From Streptomyces sp. TLI_053 (lineage in GTDB: Bacteria > Actinomycetota > Actinomycetes > Streptomycetales > Streptomycetaceae): a stretch of 64,000 nucleotides of DNA. Shown piece after piece: positions 24,873 through 37,104 of this stretch. A program made the position numbers and the translations under genes. Each line of letters begins with the position of its first letter. Position 1 is the stretch's first letter. The notes beneath the pieces are model-generated. The model searched no databases. It worked only from the letters and a program-made list of their open reading frames with translations, and had not been told where the DNA came from. Location of the stretch: contig NZ_LT629775.1 in the NCBI RefSeq assembly GCF_900105395.1, positions 2,684,501 through 2,748,500 on the forward strand. The letters are read 5' to 3'.

Positions 24873-25739
24873 ATGCCCGTGCCCGACCGCTTGTTCGACG
24901 GCAATAAGCTGCGCAACCTCCGCGTCGTCAAAGGAATGTCGCAGGCCACACTGGCGGCCGGGCTTCATGTGAAAGTGAACGCCGTCTATCGCTGGGAGAA
25001 CGGCCTGGCAGCTCCCCCGCCGGAGCGATTGCCGACGATTGCCGCATTCCTGGACACCGACCTGGACGAGCTCTTTCCACGCGGCGGAGCACCGAATCTC
25101 GCCGACCTGAGGTGCGATGCCGGGATGACCCAGGCGGACACCGCGCGCCACACCAACACCGCCTCCCCCATGCCGGTGCGGGCCGCCGAACAGGGCAGGC
25201 GACCGCTCTCCGAGCAGGCGGTGACGGCACTGGCCGCCGCGTACGGGGTGACCCGGGCCGAGCTGCTCGCGGCGCAGCGGCGCTCCTTCGGCCAGGCCGA
25301 GGAACCCGCACCGGAAGCCTCGGCCGAGGGCGCCCGGGTGGCGCGGAAGCTGGAGTCGCTGCGCACCGAGGTGTACGGCGGGGTCGCGCCCTCGGACGCG
25401 CACCTCGCGGCCGAGGGGAACCGCCGGAGCGGCTCCGGGGCGCTCACCGAGGAGCTGGTCCGCTCGCTGCGGGCCGGCGGGGTCGCCGAGCCGCCGGACG
25501 CGGCGCTCGACGCCCTGGCGCTCGCCCTCGACGTGCCGCCGGTCTACTTCCGTCAGGACGATCCGGAGGTGGACGCGCTGATCCTGTCCACCCGGGCCGT
25601 GCGCGACAGGTTCACCGTGATGGCCGCGCGCGGCGCGGGCCAGGACCTGCCGAAGGAATCCTGGGACCAGCTCCGGGACTTCATCAGCGGGACGATGGCG
25701 GAGATCTTGGCACAGGACGGGAACGGACACCCGGAGTGA
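24873..25739 (+). CDS. XRE family regulator with repeated HTH-like units
   Basis: 288 residues from the ATG at 24873 (TGGAG just upstream). The first HTH is clear at ~9-64 (KLRNLRVVKGMSQATLAAGL, VKVNAVYRWENGLAAP, AFLDTDLDELF). A second, eroded XRE unit follows at ~75-135 (LADLRCDAGMTQADTARHT, then LSEQAVTALAAAYGVTRAEL), and a third, EspR-like segment at ~155-240 (LTEELVRSLRAGGV, LALALDVPPVYFRQDDPEVD). The C-terminal helix FTVMAARGAGQDLPKESWDQ may dimerise. It reads away from the NRPS operon across an operator-rich gap, so it is the likely cluster regulator. Its 3' end overlaps the convergent ImmA/IrrE-like gene by 56 bp. Confidence 0.85.
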   Translation: MPVPDRLFDGNKLRNLRVVKGMSQATLAAGLHVKVNAVYRWENGLAAPPPERLPTIAAFLDTDLDELFPRGGAPNLADLRCDAGMTQADTARHTNTASPMPVRAAEQGRRPLSEQAVTALAAAYGVTRAELLAAQRRSFGQAEEPAPEASAEGARVARKLESLRTEVYGGVAPSDAHLAAEGNRRSGSGALTEELVRSLRAGGVAEPPDAALDALALALDVPPVYFRQDDPEVDALILSTRAVRDRFTVMAARGAGQDLPKESWDQLRDFISGTMAEILAQDGNGHPE

Positions 25740-26469
25740 GGCGCTCGGCCGCCGGCTGCCGGGCCTCCCGGCCGAGGGGCTCCGCCCCGGCGCCGGACGC
25801 GGTGCGGCGGTCGGCCCCGGAGGACGCGAGGCGGTCCGTCCCGGCGGCGGGGCGGCGGTCCGCCCCCGGGGGCGCGCGGTGCTCGGCCCCCGATGCCGCT
25901 CCGTGCTCGCGCCGCCGGCTGATCAACCGGGCGGCGTGGTCGGCGCGCAGCTCGATGAAGGCGTCCCGCTTCAGGGACCTGGCCGTCGCCGGGATCCCTC
26001 CGACCGGCGCCATCCCGCGCGCCCGCAGGACGTCGGGCGGGCCGACCAGCCCGGCGCCGTCGCCGGCCCACAGGTGCACCAGCTGATGGACCTTCAGCTC
26101 CACCTCGTGGGAGAGCGACCGGCCCTCGCGGTGGAGGATCAGGTCGACCGGGCGGGTGTCGTGCTTCACCAGCAGTCCGCAGGTGCCGTCGAGCCCGGTC
26201 AGCTGGGACGCCGGGATCGGGCGCAGCACGATGTGCCGGCCGCTGGCCTCCGCGAGGTTCCCGACCAGGCGGTCGAGGTCGAAGGGGTCCGGGAGGGGCA
26301 TGGAGGCGACGAGGCGCTCGCCGTCCTGCTCGGCCTGGAGGTGCAGCAGGCCCGCGCCTCGGTGCCGGTACATCCCCGCGAGAATTCCGGGTGCGTCGTG
26401 ACCACGGCGAGGAGCCCCGCTCATTTCGGGGATCCCGTACCGCCGATCCCTCTTTCCAGAACTTGGCAC
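25684..26469 (-). CDS. Degenerate ImmA/IrrE-like (ParH-type) protein
   Basis: 261 residues from the GTG at 26469 (in-frame ATG at 26424 is an alternative). The core (~55-150) reads DLDRLVGNLAEASGRHIVLR, DGTCGLLVKHDTRPVDLILH and SHEVELKVHQLVHLWAG. It aligns with the actinobacterial ImmA/IrrE proteins that pair with XRE regulators, in which the last block is LHEIGHLL. Here HExxH has become HQLVH, so the catalytic Glu is Gln and protease activity is doubtful. The last ~75 residues are a Gly/Ala/Arg low-complexity tail that overlaps the 3' end of the XRE gene. ImmA partners normally cleave or antagonise an XRE repressor; here it may have become a binding-only antirepressor. Confidence 0.65.
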   Translation of the reverse strand: MPSSGKRDRRYGIPEMSGAPRRGHDAPGILAGMYRHRGAGLLHLQAEQDGERLVASMPLPDPFDLDRLVGNLAEASGRHIVLRPIPASQLTGLDGTCGLLVKHDTRPVDLILHREGRSLSHEVELKVHQLVHLWAGDGAGLVGPPDVLRARGMAPVGGIPATARSLKRDAFIELRADHAARLISRRREHGAASGAEHRAPPGADRRPAAGTDRLASSGADRRTASGAGAEPLGREARQPAAERLTPGVRSRPVPRSPPSSR

Positions 26470-27324
26470 CGGGTGTGTAAGTAGCCTACTCTGCGCATTC
26501 TACATTCCCCCTTCTGTGCACGGCTCATAAAGTCGTCGCAAAGGCACACGGAAACGTTCGGAATCGCTCATGAATTCGCTCGTGGATGTGCGACCGGCGC
26601 GGCCCGACGCTGTATGTCCGTCGGTCGCAGCAGTTCGCCGTCGAGTCCTCGGGCCCGGTGGTCCGCCCTCACGGGCAGGTTGTCGGCCCGGAATCCCCCG
26701 CTTCCTGCGACGCCCGGGTCCACGATGTTCACAGCGACCCGGCGCGCAAGGCACGATTCCGATGCCCCCCGTTCATGCCTGTCTGATAGTGCTCCCTCCC
26801 GAGGGGCGCCGGCCGACCACAGCCCGGCGTTACCGAGGTGCGAGCGTGCCGAGGCTACGATAAATCTCGGACAACCACCATGGTGCATGGTTTACGACAT
26901 CTGGCCGAAACTCACCAGCCACCGGGCGGCGGAATCCGGACCCGGCCCGACGGCCCGCGACCGGCCCCGGCGCCGGCCGTGCCGGGCGCGCCACGGGGGG
27001 CGTCCGGTCCCTCCCGCATCGTCCGACGTCATGCGATGTCGCGCGGTACCGGGCGGCACCCTCCGCACCACCGGGCCCGGCCGCGCCACCCGGCCGACCG
27101 GCCGCGGGGCCCGACCGGCGCGGTCGGCGCGGCCGGAGAGAGGGCCCGGATCAAGTCGTGATCGATCTGCCGGATTCACCGTAGCGCCGGCGCGGGCGGG
27201 CGGTGGATCACCGTGGCCGGTCACCGATCACCGTGGTCGGTCACCGATCACCGTTGCCACTGCCGTTGCCGGTGCCGGTGCCACCGTGGCCGCCGTCGCG
27301 TTCACCGTGGACCGCGGATCCTGC
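26470..27324. other. Long gene-poor region
   Basis: 855 bp between the ImmA-like start and the stop of the MmyB-type regulator. The first ~430 bp have reduced GC and include GTAAGTAGCCTACTCTGCG near 26478, likely the promoter of the ImmA-like gene. Short frames exist on both strands (for example 26568-26888 minus) but none has coding character or a recognisable domain. 27206-27258 holds short tandem repeats. I see no RNA gene. Confidence 0.55.
27206..27258. repeat. 20-bp tandem repeats
   Basis: GATCACCGTGGCCGGTCACC (27206-27225), GATCACCGTGGTCGGTCACC (27226-27245) and a partial third copy to 27258. Each junction makes a GGTCACCGATCACC motif. It lies downstream of the regulator ending at 27325. 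Confidence 0.7.
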
Positions 27325-28191
27325 TCACGCCTCGTCCACCGCGCCGCCGAGCCGGGCCAGGGCCGCCGCGGCGGCCGCGTCCGGCCCCGCCGAGAAGACG
27401 TGCACCACGAGACCGGTCTCGCCCGGCCCGGCCGGCACGTGCAGGGCCTCGAAGTCCAGCTCGAGAGTCCCGGTGACCGGGTGGTGCAGCCGCTTGTGGC
27501 CCGAGGTGCAGTTCATCACCTCACCTGAGTCCCAGATCCGGCGGAACTCCGGGCTCGCCGCCGACAGTTCGGCGATCAGACCGGTCAGCTCCGCGTCGTC
27601 CGGCCAGGTGCCCGCCGAGGCCCGCAGCTGGCCGACCGCCTCGGTGGCGCGGTCCGACCACTCCGGGTGGACGGTGCGCGCGGCCGGGTCCAGGAACAGG
27701 AACCGGGCCTGGTTGCGGTCCCGCCGTCCCCCCGACTCCCGCAGGCCGCCCATGAGTTCGGCACCCAGCGGGTTCCAGGCCACCACGTCCAGACGGTGGT
27801 CGGTCACGAAGGCCGGCATCCCCGCGCCCAGCGCGTCCAGCATGCCGCGCAGCAGCGGACTCACCCGGGGCGCCGGCGGCGGCAGCCGACGGGAGCCGGC
27901 CAGGGTGTCCAGATGGCGGCGCTCGGCCGCCGACAGACCCAGGATCCGGGCCAGTGCCTCCAGCACCTCGAAGGACGGCTGGGTGGACCGCCCCTGTTCC
28001 AGCCGGACGTAGTAGTCGACACTGATCCCGGCCAACTGCGCCAGCTCCTCCCGGCGCAGCCCGCGCACCCGCCGCCGTCCGCCGGCCGTCAGCCCGACCA
28101 GCTCGGGCGCGACCCGGGCCCGGCGGGCCCGCAGGAACTCCCCCAGCGCGGGGCGGGGAACGGCGGAACGAGCGGCGGCGGTGGTCTCCAT
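27325..28191 (-). CDS. XRE regulator with MmyB-type ligand domain
   Basis: 288 residues from the ATG at 28191. N-terminal HTH at ~10-85 (LGEFLRARRARVAPELVGL, VRGLRREELAQLAGISVDYY, VRLEQGRSTQPSFEVLEALA), then the PAS-like MmyB ligand-binding domain (~105-270: MPAFVTDHRLDVVAWNPLGA, then RNQARFLFLDP, HPVTGTLELDFEALHVP). This is one of the largest regulator families in Streptomyces, usually repressing a divergent oxidoreductase. The divergent gene here is an NQO-type reductase 97 bp away. The ligand is probably an aromatic or fatty small molecule; inference. Confidence 0.92.
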   Translation of the reverse strand: METTAAARSAVPRPALGEFLRARRARVAPELVGLTAGGRRRVRGLRREELAQLAGISVDYYVRLEQGRSTQPSFEVLEALARILGLSAAERRHLDTLAGSRRLPPPAPRVSPLLRGMLDALGAGMPAFVTDHRLDVVAWNPLGAELMGGLRESGGRRDRNQARFLFLDPAARTVHPEWSDRATEAVGQLRASAGTWPDDAELTGLIAELSAASPEFRRIWDSGEVMNCTSGHKRLHHPVTGTLELDFEALHVPAGPGETGLVVHVFSAGPDAAAAAALARLGGAVDEA

Positions 28192-28288
28192 ACGCTCCAG
28201 TATGGTGGCCCTCGCATTACCAGGATCCGGAGTCCGCCGGACCGGCAGGGAACTGGCTGCGGCTCTCGGCCCCGGCGAGGGTGGAGCC

Positions 28289-29077
28289 ATGAGCAACCAC
28301 ACCCCGCAGCAGCGGCCCCGGCGCGTCCTGGTCGTCACCGCCCACCCCGAACCCCGCTCGCTCACCGCCGCGCTGGGCGACTTCGCGGTCGCCCGGCTGC
28401 GCGCCGCCGGGCACGAGGTGGAGGTCTCCGACCTGTACGCGATGAAGTGGCACGCCGCCCTCGACGCCGACGACTTCCCCGACCACCCGGCGGACGCCCG
28501 CCTCGGGGTGCTCGCCGCCCAGGACGGGGCCACCCGCACCGGGCGGCTCTCGGCCGACATCGCCGCCGAGCAGGAGAAGCTGCGCCGGGCGGACGCGGTG
28601 GTGTTCCAGTTCCCGCTGTGGTGGTTCTCGGCGCCCGCGATCCTCAAGGGCTGGATCGACCGGGTGCTCACCTTCGGCTTCGCGCACGGCCCGGACGTCC
28701 CCCCGCCGTACAGCGAGGGCGCGTTGGGCGGCAAGCGCGGCCTGCTCGCGGTGAGCGTCGGGGGCCGCGAGTCGGCGTTCACCGACCGGGGCGCGCACGG
28801 GCCGCTCACGGACCTGCTGTTCCCGCTGCAGCACGGGGTGTTCTGGTTCAGCGGCATCGCGGCCCTCGAACCGTTCGCCGTCTACCGGTCGGAAGGCCTG
28901 TCGGCCGAGGAGTTCGAGGCCGCCGCGGAGGCCTACGGACAGCGCCTGGACGCCCTGTTCACCGAGGAACCGGTCCCGTTCCGCCGCCTCGACGGTGGCG
29001 ACTACGCGCGCGACATGCGCCTCCACGAGGGCCTGGAGCGCCCCGGCGCCACCGGCCTCGCGCTCCACCGGCGCTGA
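28289..29077 (+). CDS. NAD(P)H dehydrogenase (quinone), NQO/MdaB family
   Basis: 262 residues from an ATG behind GAGGGTGGAG. Flavodoxin-like fold: VLVVTAHPEPRSLTAAL (FAD/FMN site, ~13-29), FQFPLWWFSAPAILKGWIDR (~101-120) and FGFAHG are diagnostic of the NQO1/MdaB/KefF family of two-electron quinone reductases. VSVGGRESAFTDRGAHG lies by the quinone site. Length fits the family (~260 for NQO1 type). Divergent from the MmyB-type regulator, its likely repressor. Closed by a 22-bp perfect hairpin 3 bp after its stop codon. Confidence 0.92.
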   Translation: MSNHTPQQRPRRVLVVTAHPEPRSLTAALGDFAVARLRAAGHEVEVSDLYAMKWHAALDADDFPDHPADARLGVLAAQDGATRTGRLSADIAAEQEKLRRADAVVFQFPLWWFSAPAILKGWIDRVLTFGFAHGPDVPPPYSEGALGGKRGLLAVSVGGRESAFTDRGAHGPLTDLLFPLQHGVFWFSGIAALEPFAVYRSEGLSAEEFEAAAEAYGQRLDALFTEEPVPFRRLDGGDYARDMRLHEGLERPGATGLALHRR

Positions 29078-29079
29078 CT

Positions 29080-29134
29080 CCGGTCCCCCGGGGCGCCGGC
29101 CGCACAGGGGTCGGCCGGCGCCCCGGGGGACCGG
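29080..29134. terminator. Very strong terminator, 22-bp arms
   Basis: Perfect inverted repeat with arms 29080-29101 and 29113-29134 and an 11-base loop, starting directly after the quinone reductase stop. It also serves the convergent membrane-protein gene ending at 29173. Confidence 0.9.
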
Positions 29135-29172
29135 CCACGACGGCAGACCGCACGCGCCGGAGGTCGGCCGCG

Positions 29173-29628
29173 TCAGAAGGTCGCGAGATCCAGGGCCTCG
29201 CGCAGCGAGGCGTAGCCGACGCAAGCCAGCAGCCAGACCCCGAGACCGGCCGTCCCCGCGGCCAGGATCCGGCCGACGCGACCCCGCTGTTCCCTCGGGC
29301 GGCGCAGCTGGCGCACGCCGAGGAACAGCAGCAGGACGGCGGCCGCGCCCATCGCGCGGGCGAGCAACGGGTCCCGGCGGTGGACGAGTTCGGCCAATAC
29401 GAAGACACCGGCGAGGGAGGCCGTGGTCAGCAGCGCGAACAGCGTGCCGAGCACCAGCTCCCCGAGCAGTTCGCCGAGGAACCCGCCGATCGCCGCCGTA
29501 CAGCCGCGCACCGGGCCGCGCACGGGGTCGGCCACCGGGGTCGGGTCCCCCGGCAGGTGGACCGCCCGGGCGGACCCGGGCCCGCCCAGGGCCGGGGCCC
29601 CGGGGCCCCCGTCGGCCGTGCTCCCCAC
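29173..29628 (-). CDS. Small membrane protein, unknown
   Basis: 151 residues from the GTG at 29628, chosen because GGAGGGGGGAG lies just upstream; the frame stays open to 29796 but without a good site. Pro/Gly-rich N-terminus, then predicted membrane helices at ~56-80 (LGTLFALLTTASLAGVFVLA), ~88-105 (AMGAAAVLLLFLGV) and ~122-140 (ILAAGTAGLGVWLLACVGYA), with a basic loop RRPREQRGR between. No family recognised. Convergent with the quinone reductase. Confidence 0.65.
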   Translation of the reverse strand: MGSTADGGPGAPALGGPGSARAVHLPGDPTPVADPVRGPVRGCTAAIGGFLGELLGELVLGTLFALLTTASLAGVFVLAELVHRRDPLLARAMGAAAVLLLFLGVRQLRRPREQRGRVGRILAAGTAGLGVWLLACVGYASLREALDLATF

Positions 29629-29847
29629 CGCTTTCTCCCCCCTCCCGCCGCCTTCTCCCCCGCTGTCGATGCGAACCGTCGGACTACCGACGGCGGCCGT
29701 CCCGCCGAGGGGCGCCCCGGGAGGGGGCGAGGTGGCCGAGCCCCGGGGCGGGCGGTCGTCGGTGGGGGCCCGACCGGGTGGGCCGGCACGCTGCACACCC
29801 CCGGGCCGGAGCGTTCGGTGACCGGCAGACCCGCGGGCCGGACGCGG

Positions 29848-30876
29848 TCAGAGCGCCCTGGGCCCCGGGGCGGGCGGGACCGGGCGGTCCTCCAGCAGCG
29901 CCTGACCCAGCGGGGTCAGCACATGGCGCACCCCCGGACCGGAGCGTTCGGTGGTCAGCAGACCGGCGGAACGCAGCACTGAGGCGTGGTGGCTCGCGGT
30001 GGCGGGCGAGGTGCCGGTGCGGCGCGCGAGCTCGGCCGTGCCCGCCGGGTCGGCGACCGCACGGAGGGTGCGGGCGCGGGTGGCGCCGAGCAGCGCGACG
30101 AGCGCCCCGTCGGGCTCCGCCGAGGCGGCGGCCGCCCAGACCGTCCGGTAGGTGGCCAGGTCGCGGGCCAGCGGGTAGTGCAGCACCACCGGGTGGTCGG
30201 GGCCCCGGTTGTCCGTCAGGACGAGCGGCTCCGGCCAGAAGAAGGTGGGCACCAGGAGGATCCCGGCGCCCCGCAGGTTCAGGTCGGCGTCGACCGGACA
30301 GGGCACCGACAGCACCGGTGACTCCCAGCGGACGTCCGGGTGCAGGGTGCCGAGCAGGCCGTCCAGGCCGGTGTCGACGGCGGCCATCGCCCGCGCGGCG
30401 CGCTCGGTGTGGTTGGCGGCCAGCAGCTGCGACCAGTAGGGCGCCACCGCGAAGGCGTGGTACTCGCGGAGCCTGCGCCGGACCAGGCCACGCCACTCCC
30501 GGTCGCCGCGGTGCAGCTCGCGGACCCAGCGCGGCACCGTCGGACGCAGGTACTCCAGGGCGGCCAGGTCCGCCGCCCACAACTGCCGTGGCAGTGACCA
30601 GGTCTGCTCCAGGCTGTCCGTCAGGCTGCCGGTGCCGGCGTGCAGGAACGCCTCCGGCGCCTCCGTCACGCCCGCCGCCGTGGCCAGTTCGAACAGCACC
30701 CGCAGTTCGGGGCGCAGGCGTTTGCGGGTCATGCTGCGCCACCCCTCCAGGGCCACGCCGCCCACGTCGCGGGCCTGCACCAGCGACAGGCTCAGTACGG
30801 TCTCCGTGAGCGGGTCGGGTGCCCGCGCGATCCGTACCCTGGTCAGGTCGTCGTGGGTGAAGCGGATACGCAGCAA
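29848..30876 (-). CDS. ArsR/SmtB-type winged-helix regulator with DUF5937-like N-domain
   Basis: 342 residues from an ATG. The DNA-binding domain is C-terminal (~258-330): LVALLGATRARTLRAVADP, AGTAELARRTGTSPATASHH, ASVLRSAGLLTTERSG, a textbook ArsR winged helix. The ~240-residue N-terminal part (MLRIRFTHDDLTRVRIARAP and onward) is the DUF5937-like domain typical of many Streptomyces ArsR proteins; its function is unknown. No Cys metal-binding motif is present, so it is not a metal sensor. Upstream lies a 295-bp gap to the divergent lectin gene. Confidence 0.87.
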   Translation of the reverse strand: MLRIRFTHDDLTRVRIARAPDPLTETVLSLSLVQARDVGGVALEGWRSMTRKRLRPELRVLFELATAAGVTEAPEAFLHAGTGSLTDSLEQTWSLPRQLWAADLAALEYLRPTVPRWVRELHRGDREWRGLVRRRLREYHAFAVAPYWSQLLAANHTERAARAMAAVDTGLDGLLGTLHPDVRWESPVLSVPCPVDADLNLRGAGILLVPTFFWPEPLVLTDNRGPDHPVVLHYPLARDLATYRTVWAAAASAEPDGALVALLGATRARTLRAVADPAGTAELARRTGTSPATASHHASVLRSAGLLTTERSGPGVRHVLTPLGQALLEDRPVPPAPGPRAL

Positions 30877-31171
30877 TCCGGTCCTTCCGTCGGCTTCCCC
30901 GGCGAGGCGCAGCGGTGGTGGTGGTCCGGTCCCCGTCCCCCGATCGGGTGACCGGCCCCGCCGCGCCCGTACTTACACCGTATGTGCCCCCGCCCGGCCG
31001 GACGGGCACGTTGCCCGGCTCTGACCGGTTCGTGGCACACCACGGACATTGCGACGCCCGAATTCGATGGCACCCGAAGGGTCTTGGACCGGACGCTTCC
31101 GGACGCCGACACTGGCGGCCGGGGCGTCCCGGCCGGGACGTCCGGACCACCAGACCGGGAGTGCACCGATC

Positions 31172-31693
31172 ATGCGATCCAGCCGCCAGTCCACCGCCCG
31201 CTCCACCGCCCGCTCCGTCGTCGTCGCCGGGTCGGTGCTCGCCGCCGCCACCGTGCTGGCCGCGCCCGCGCAGGCGGCGCCGGTCCTGCACGGCTACGCC
31301 AATGTCGCGGTGGGCAAGTGCCTCGACATCCGGGGCAACTCCACCGCGGACGGCGCGCTGCTCCAGGAGTTCGACTGCAAGAACGCCTCGAACCAGCGGT
31401 TCTGGACCGACACCGACTCCGCCGACGGGAACACCGAGATCCGGGTGCAGCGGTCCGGGCTCTGTCTCGAGCCGACCGGCGCGCACCCCGGCAGCATCGT
31501 CCTCCAGCGGGCGTGCACCGGTGCGGCCGGCCAGCGCTGGGAGATCGTCCCGAAGGGCCCCGGCGCGGTCGTGCTCCGGCACCCGGCGACCGGCCAGTGC
31601 CTGAACGACTACGCCTCCGGCGTCGGCAGCGAGCGCACCGCCAACATGTGGACCTGCCTCGACAACGCCTGGCAGACCTGGGCGGTGCGCTGA
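31172..31693 (+). CDS. Secreted ricin-type beta-trefoil lectin
   Basis: 173 residues with a Sec signal peptide (VVVAGSVLAAATVLAAPAQA, cleavage after AQA near residue 35). The mature protein is one ricin B-type trefoil: three QxW-like repeats end in NQRFW, GQRWEI and WQTWAV, and the subdomains start GKCLDIRGNSTADG, GLCLEPTG and GQCLNDYAS. Six Cys form the expected pairs. No catalytic domain is attached, so it is a free extracellular carbohydrate-binding protein. Ends at a strong terminator. Confidence 0.9.
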   Translation: MRSSRQSTARSTARSVVVAGSVLAAATVLAAPAQAAPVLHGYANVAVGKCLDIRGNSTADGALLQEFDCKNASNQRFWTDTDSADGNTEIRVQRSGLCLEPTGAHPGSIVLQRACTGAAGQRWEIVPKGPGAVVLRHPATGQCLNDYASGVGSERTANMWTCLDNAWQTWAVR

Positions 31694-31721
31694 CCCCGGC
31701 GGCACGGCCCCCGGCGCGACC

Positions 31722-31762
31722 CCGGCGCGGGCCCCGGCGGGGTGCGCCGGGGCCCGCGCCGG
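31722..31762. terminator. Bidirectional terminator, 18-bp arms
   Basis: CCGGCGCGGGCCCCGGCG (31722-31739) pairs perfectly with 31745-31762 around GGGTG. It separates the convergent lectin gene and the secreted-protein gene ending at 31766. Confidence 0.9.
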
Positions 31763-31765
31763 AGG

Positions 31766-32530
31766 TCAGACCGCTGCGCCCGGGGCGGCGGTGGCGCCCG
31801 CCTGGACGCCCAGGGTGCGTTCGGCCTTGGCGACGGCCGCGCGGTAGTAGAGCGAGGCGAGCCGGGAGTCGTCGGACTCCCGCTGGAAGTACCCGTAGGC
31901 GAGGGCGACCTCGCCCAGGCGCTCGATGCCGAGGTAGCCGTTGAGCCGGACGCCGGCGAGGTCGCCGTCGAGGCGGACGGCCGGGGCCCCGGCGCGGTCG
32001 CCGAGGGCGATCGGGGTGACCGAGAAGGTCACGGCCGCACCGGTGTTGTCGGTGAAGGTGATGCTGTGGCAGTCGGCGAACGCGGAGCCGACGGTGGCGA
32101 AGTCGGCGTCCAGCCGGGCCGCCTCCTCGGCGCTGAGGGACTCGGTGATCATCGGGTTGCCGTCCGGACCGTCGAACTGCACCTCCTGGTGCGGCCCCTG
32201 GGCGGAGCCGCCGGACGGGTTCCGGTTCAGCAGCGCGCGCAGGGCGTCACAGCCGGCCACCGGGGAGGCGTCGGTGCCCGCCGAGGGGTTCGGGTCCACC
32301 GGGACCTCGGTGAAGTCGGGGCCGAGTTCGGCGGCGCTCAGCAGGGCTGCCCGGAGCTGCCCGTCGGTCGGCAGCAGAGGTGCCGACGCCGTGACGGCCG
32401 ATGCGGGGGCGAGGGCGGGTGCGGATGCGGGGGCGGTCGGCGCTCCCGCCGCGAGCTGGGCGGTGCCGAGGGTGAGCACGGTGGCGACGGCCGCCGCGGT
32501 GAACGCGCGGAAATGCCTCGGGAGGGACAT
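31766..32530 (-). CDS. Secreted protein, unknown function
   Basis: 254 residues from an ATG. Sec signal peptide at 1-29 (FTAAAVATVLTLGTAQLAAG) with no lipobox, then an Ala/Pro linker and a mixed alpha/beta domain (~55-245) with two Cys (GCDALRALL and ADCHSIT) that may pair. The pattern TDGQLRAALLSAAELGPDFT at the domain start resembles the extracellular sensor-like domains found in many actinobacterial lipoproteins (PknH-like/LppP group), but I cannot assign it firmly. 92 bp downstream of the PadR gene in the same direction. Confidence 0.75.
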   Translation of the reverse strand: MSLPRHFRAFTAAAVATVLTLGTAQLAAGAPTAPASAPALAPASAVTASAPLLPTDGQLRAALLSAAELGPDFTEVPVDPNPSAGTDASPVAGCDALRALLNRNPSGGSAQGPHQEVQFDGPDGNPMITESLSAEEAARLDADFATVGSAFADCHSITFTDNTGAAVTFSVTPIALGDRAGAPAVRLDGDLAGVRLNGYLGIERLGEVALAYGYFQRESDDSRLASLYYRAAVAKAERTLGVQAGATAAPGAAV

Positions 32531-32622
32531 ACGGGCCCCCGATCGATGAGGTCGGGCAGGGACAGGCGTCCAGTGTCCCACCGGCCCCCGGGGAGCGCCC
32601 GCCCGGAGCACGAAGGCACAGG

Positions 32623-33219
32623 TCAGGAGGGGTTTTCCGACCACTCGGCCGGCTGCGGGCCCGGTGCCGGGGTCGGTGCCGGTGCCGGTGCCGGCGGCAG
32701 GCTCTCGACGGTCTCCGCGAGCCACCGCACCCAGAAGGACTCCAGCCCGACCCCGGCCCGCAGGACCGCGTGCTGGAGCGGCTCGCCCCCGCCCTCCTCC
32801 CCCGCCGGGAAGTCGCGCCGCCCGATCGCCTCGTAGTGGGCCAACTGCGCCCGGTGCAGGTCGAGATGGCGGCGCAGCTCGGCGTCGAGCCCGGCCGTGC
32901 CGACCACGGCGGCGGCGCGCAGCCGCAGCAGCAGCGGGTCGCGGATCGGCCGGGGGTCCTCGGCGGCGGCCGTCCACCGCGCCAGTTCGGCGCGGCCGGC
33001 GGGCAGCACCTCGTACTCCTTCTTCTGCCCGCGCACCGGACCGGCCTGCGGGAGCGCCCGGATCAGCCCGGTGGTCTCCAGACGGCCCAGCTCGCGGTAG
33101 ATCTGCTGGTGGGTCGCGGACCAGAAGAAGCCGATCGACCTGTCGAACCGCCGGGTCAGCTCCAGCCCCGAGGAGGGCCGCTCCAGCAGGGCGGTGAGGA
33201 TGGCGTGCGGCAGCGACAT
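32623..33219 (-). CDS. PadR family transcriptional regulator
   Basis: 198 residues from the ATG in MSLPHAILTALLERPSSGLE. Winged helix of the PadR type (~5-85): FDRSIGFFWSATHQQIYREL, LIRALPQ, GRAELARWTAA. The C-terminal coiled-coil dimerisation helices (~95-180) include LRRHLDLHRAQLAHYEAIG. Tail is Pro/Ala-rich. PadR proteins usually repress a divergent or neighbouring detoxification or efflux gene; the candidate here is the FadH-like reductase 136 bp upstream on the same strand or its own gene. Confidence 0.92.
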   Translation of the reverse strand: MSLPHAILTALLERPSSGLELTRRFDRSIGFFWSATHQQIYRELGRLETTGLIRALPQAGPVRGQKKEYEVLPAGRAELARWTAAAEDPRPIRDPLLLRLRAAAVVGTAGLDAELRRHLDLHRAQLAHYEAIGRRDFPAGEEGGGEPLQHAVLRAGVGLESFWVRWLAETVESLPPAPAPAPTPAPGPQPAEWSENPS

Positions 33220-33355
33220 GGCACCGATCCTAGGCCGCGCCCCGCACGGCCGGTACGGGCTCGTGCGGGGCGGGCGGCGGCAGGTCGTGCGCATCGGCCC
33301 GAGGGCAGTGGCCGCGGCGGCGGCGCCCCGGCGTCGGAGGGCGGCCGCCCCCGCG

Positions 33356-36938
<3,583 letters not shown>

Positions 36939-36985
36939 CCGGGCAGTCGGCCACCGGGCGGCGACCCGCTCAGTCGACCGCCCGG

Positions 36986-37076
36986 TGGCCCGTTCGAGTG
37001 GCCCGTTCAAACGGCCCGTTCAAATGGCCCGTTCACGTGGCCCGTTGAGAAAGCCTGGTCACGTGGCCCGTTCGGG
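36986..37076. repeat. Seven tandem 13-bp repeats
   Basis: Units TGGCCCGTTCGAG, TGGCCCGTTCAAA, CGGCCCGTTCAAA, TGGCCCGTTCACG, TGGCCCGTTGAGA, AAGCCTGGTCACG, TGGCCCGTTCGGG lie head to tail. They sit between the convergent monooxygenase and TerD genes. 13 bp is not a codon multiple, so this is not protein-derived. Confidence 0.85.
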
Positions 37077-37104
37077 TGCGCGGCGGCATCCCGGGCGCAC
37101 GCCG

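Noticed and set aside
26568..26888. Small minus-strand gene in the gap before the MmyB regulator
   Set aside because: No RBS, no coding bias and no recognisable motif; left as non-coding.
27667..29982. A 771-codon plus-strand open frame
   Set aside because: It overlaps the MmyB-type regulator and the quinone reductase in the wrong frame and has no recognisable domain.
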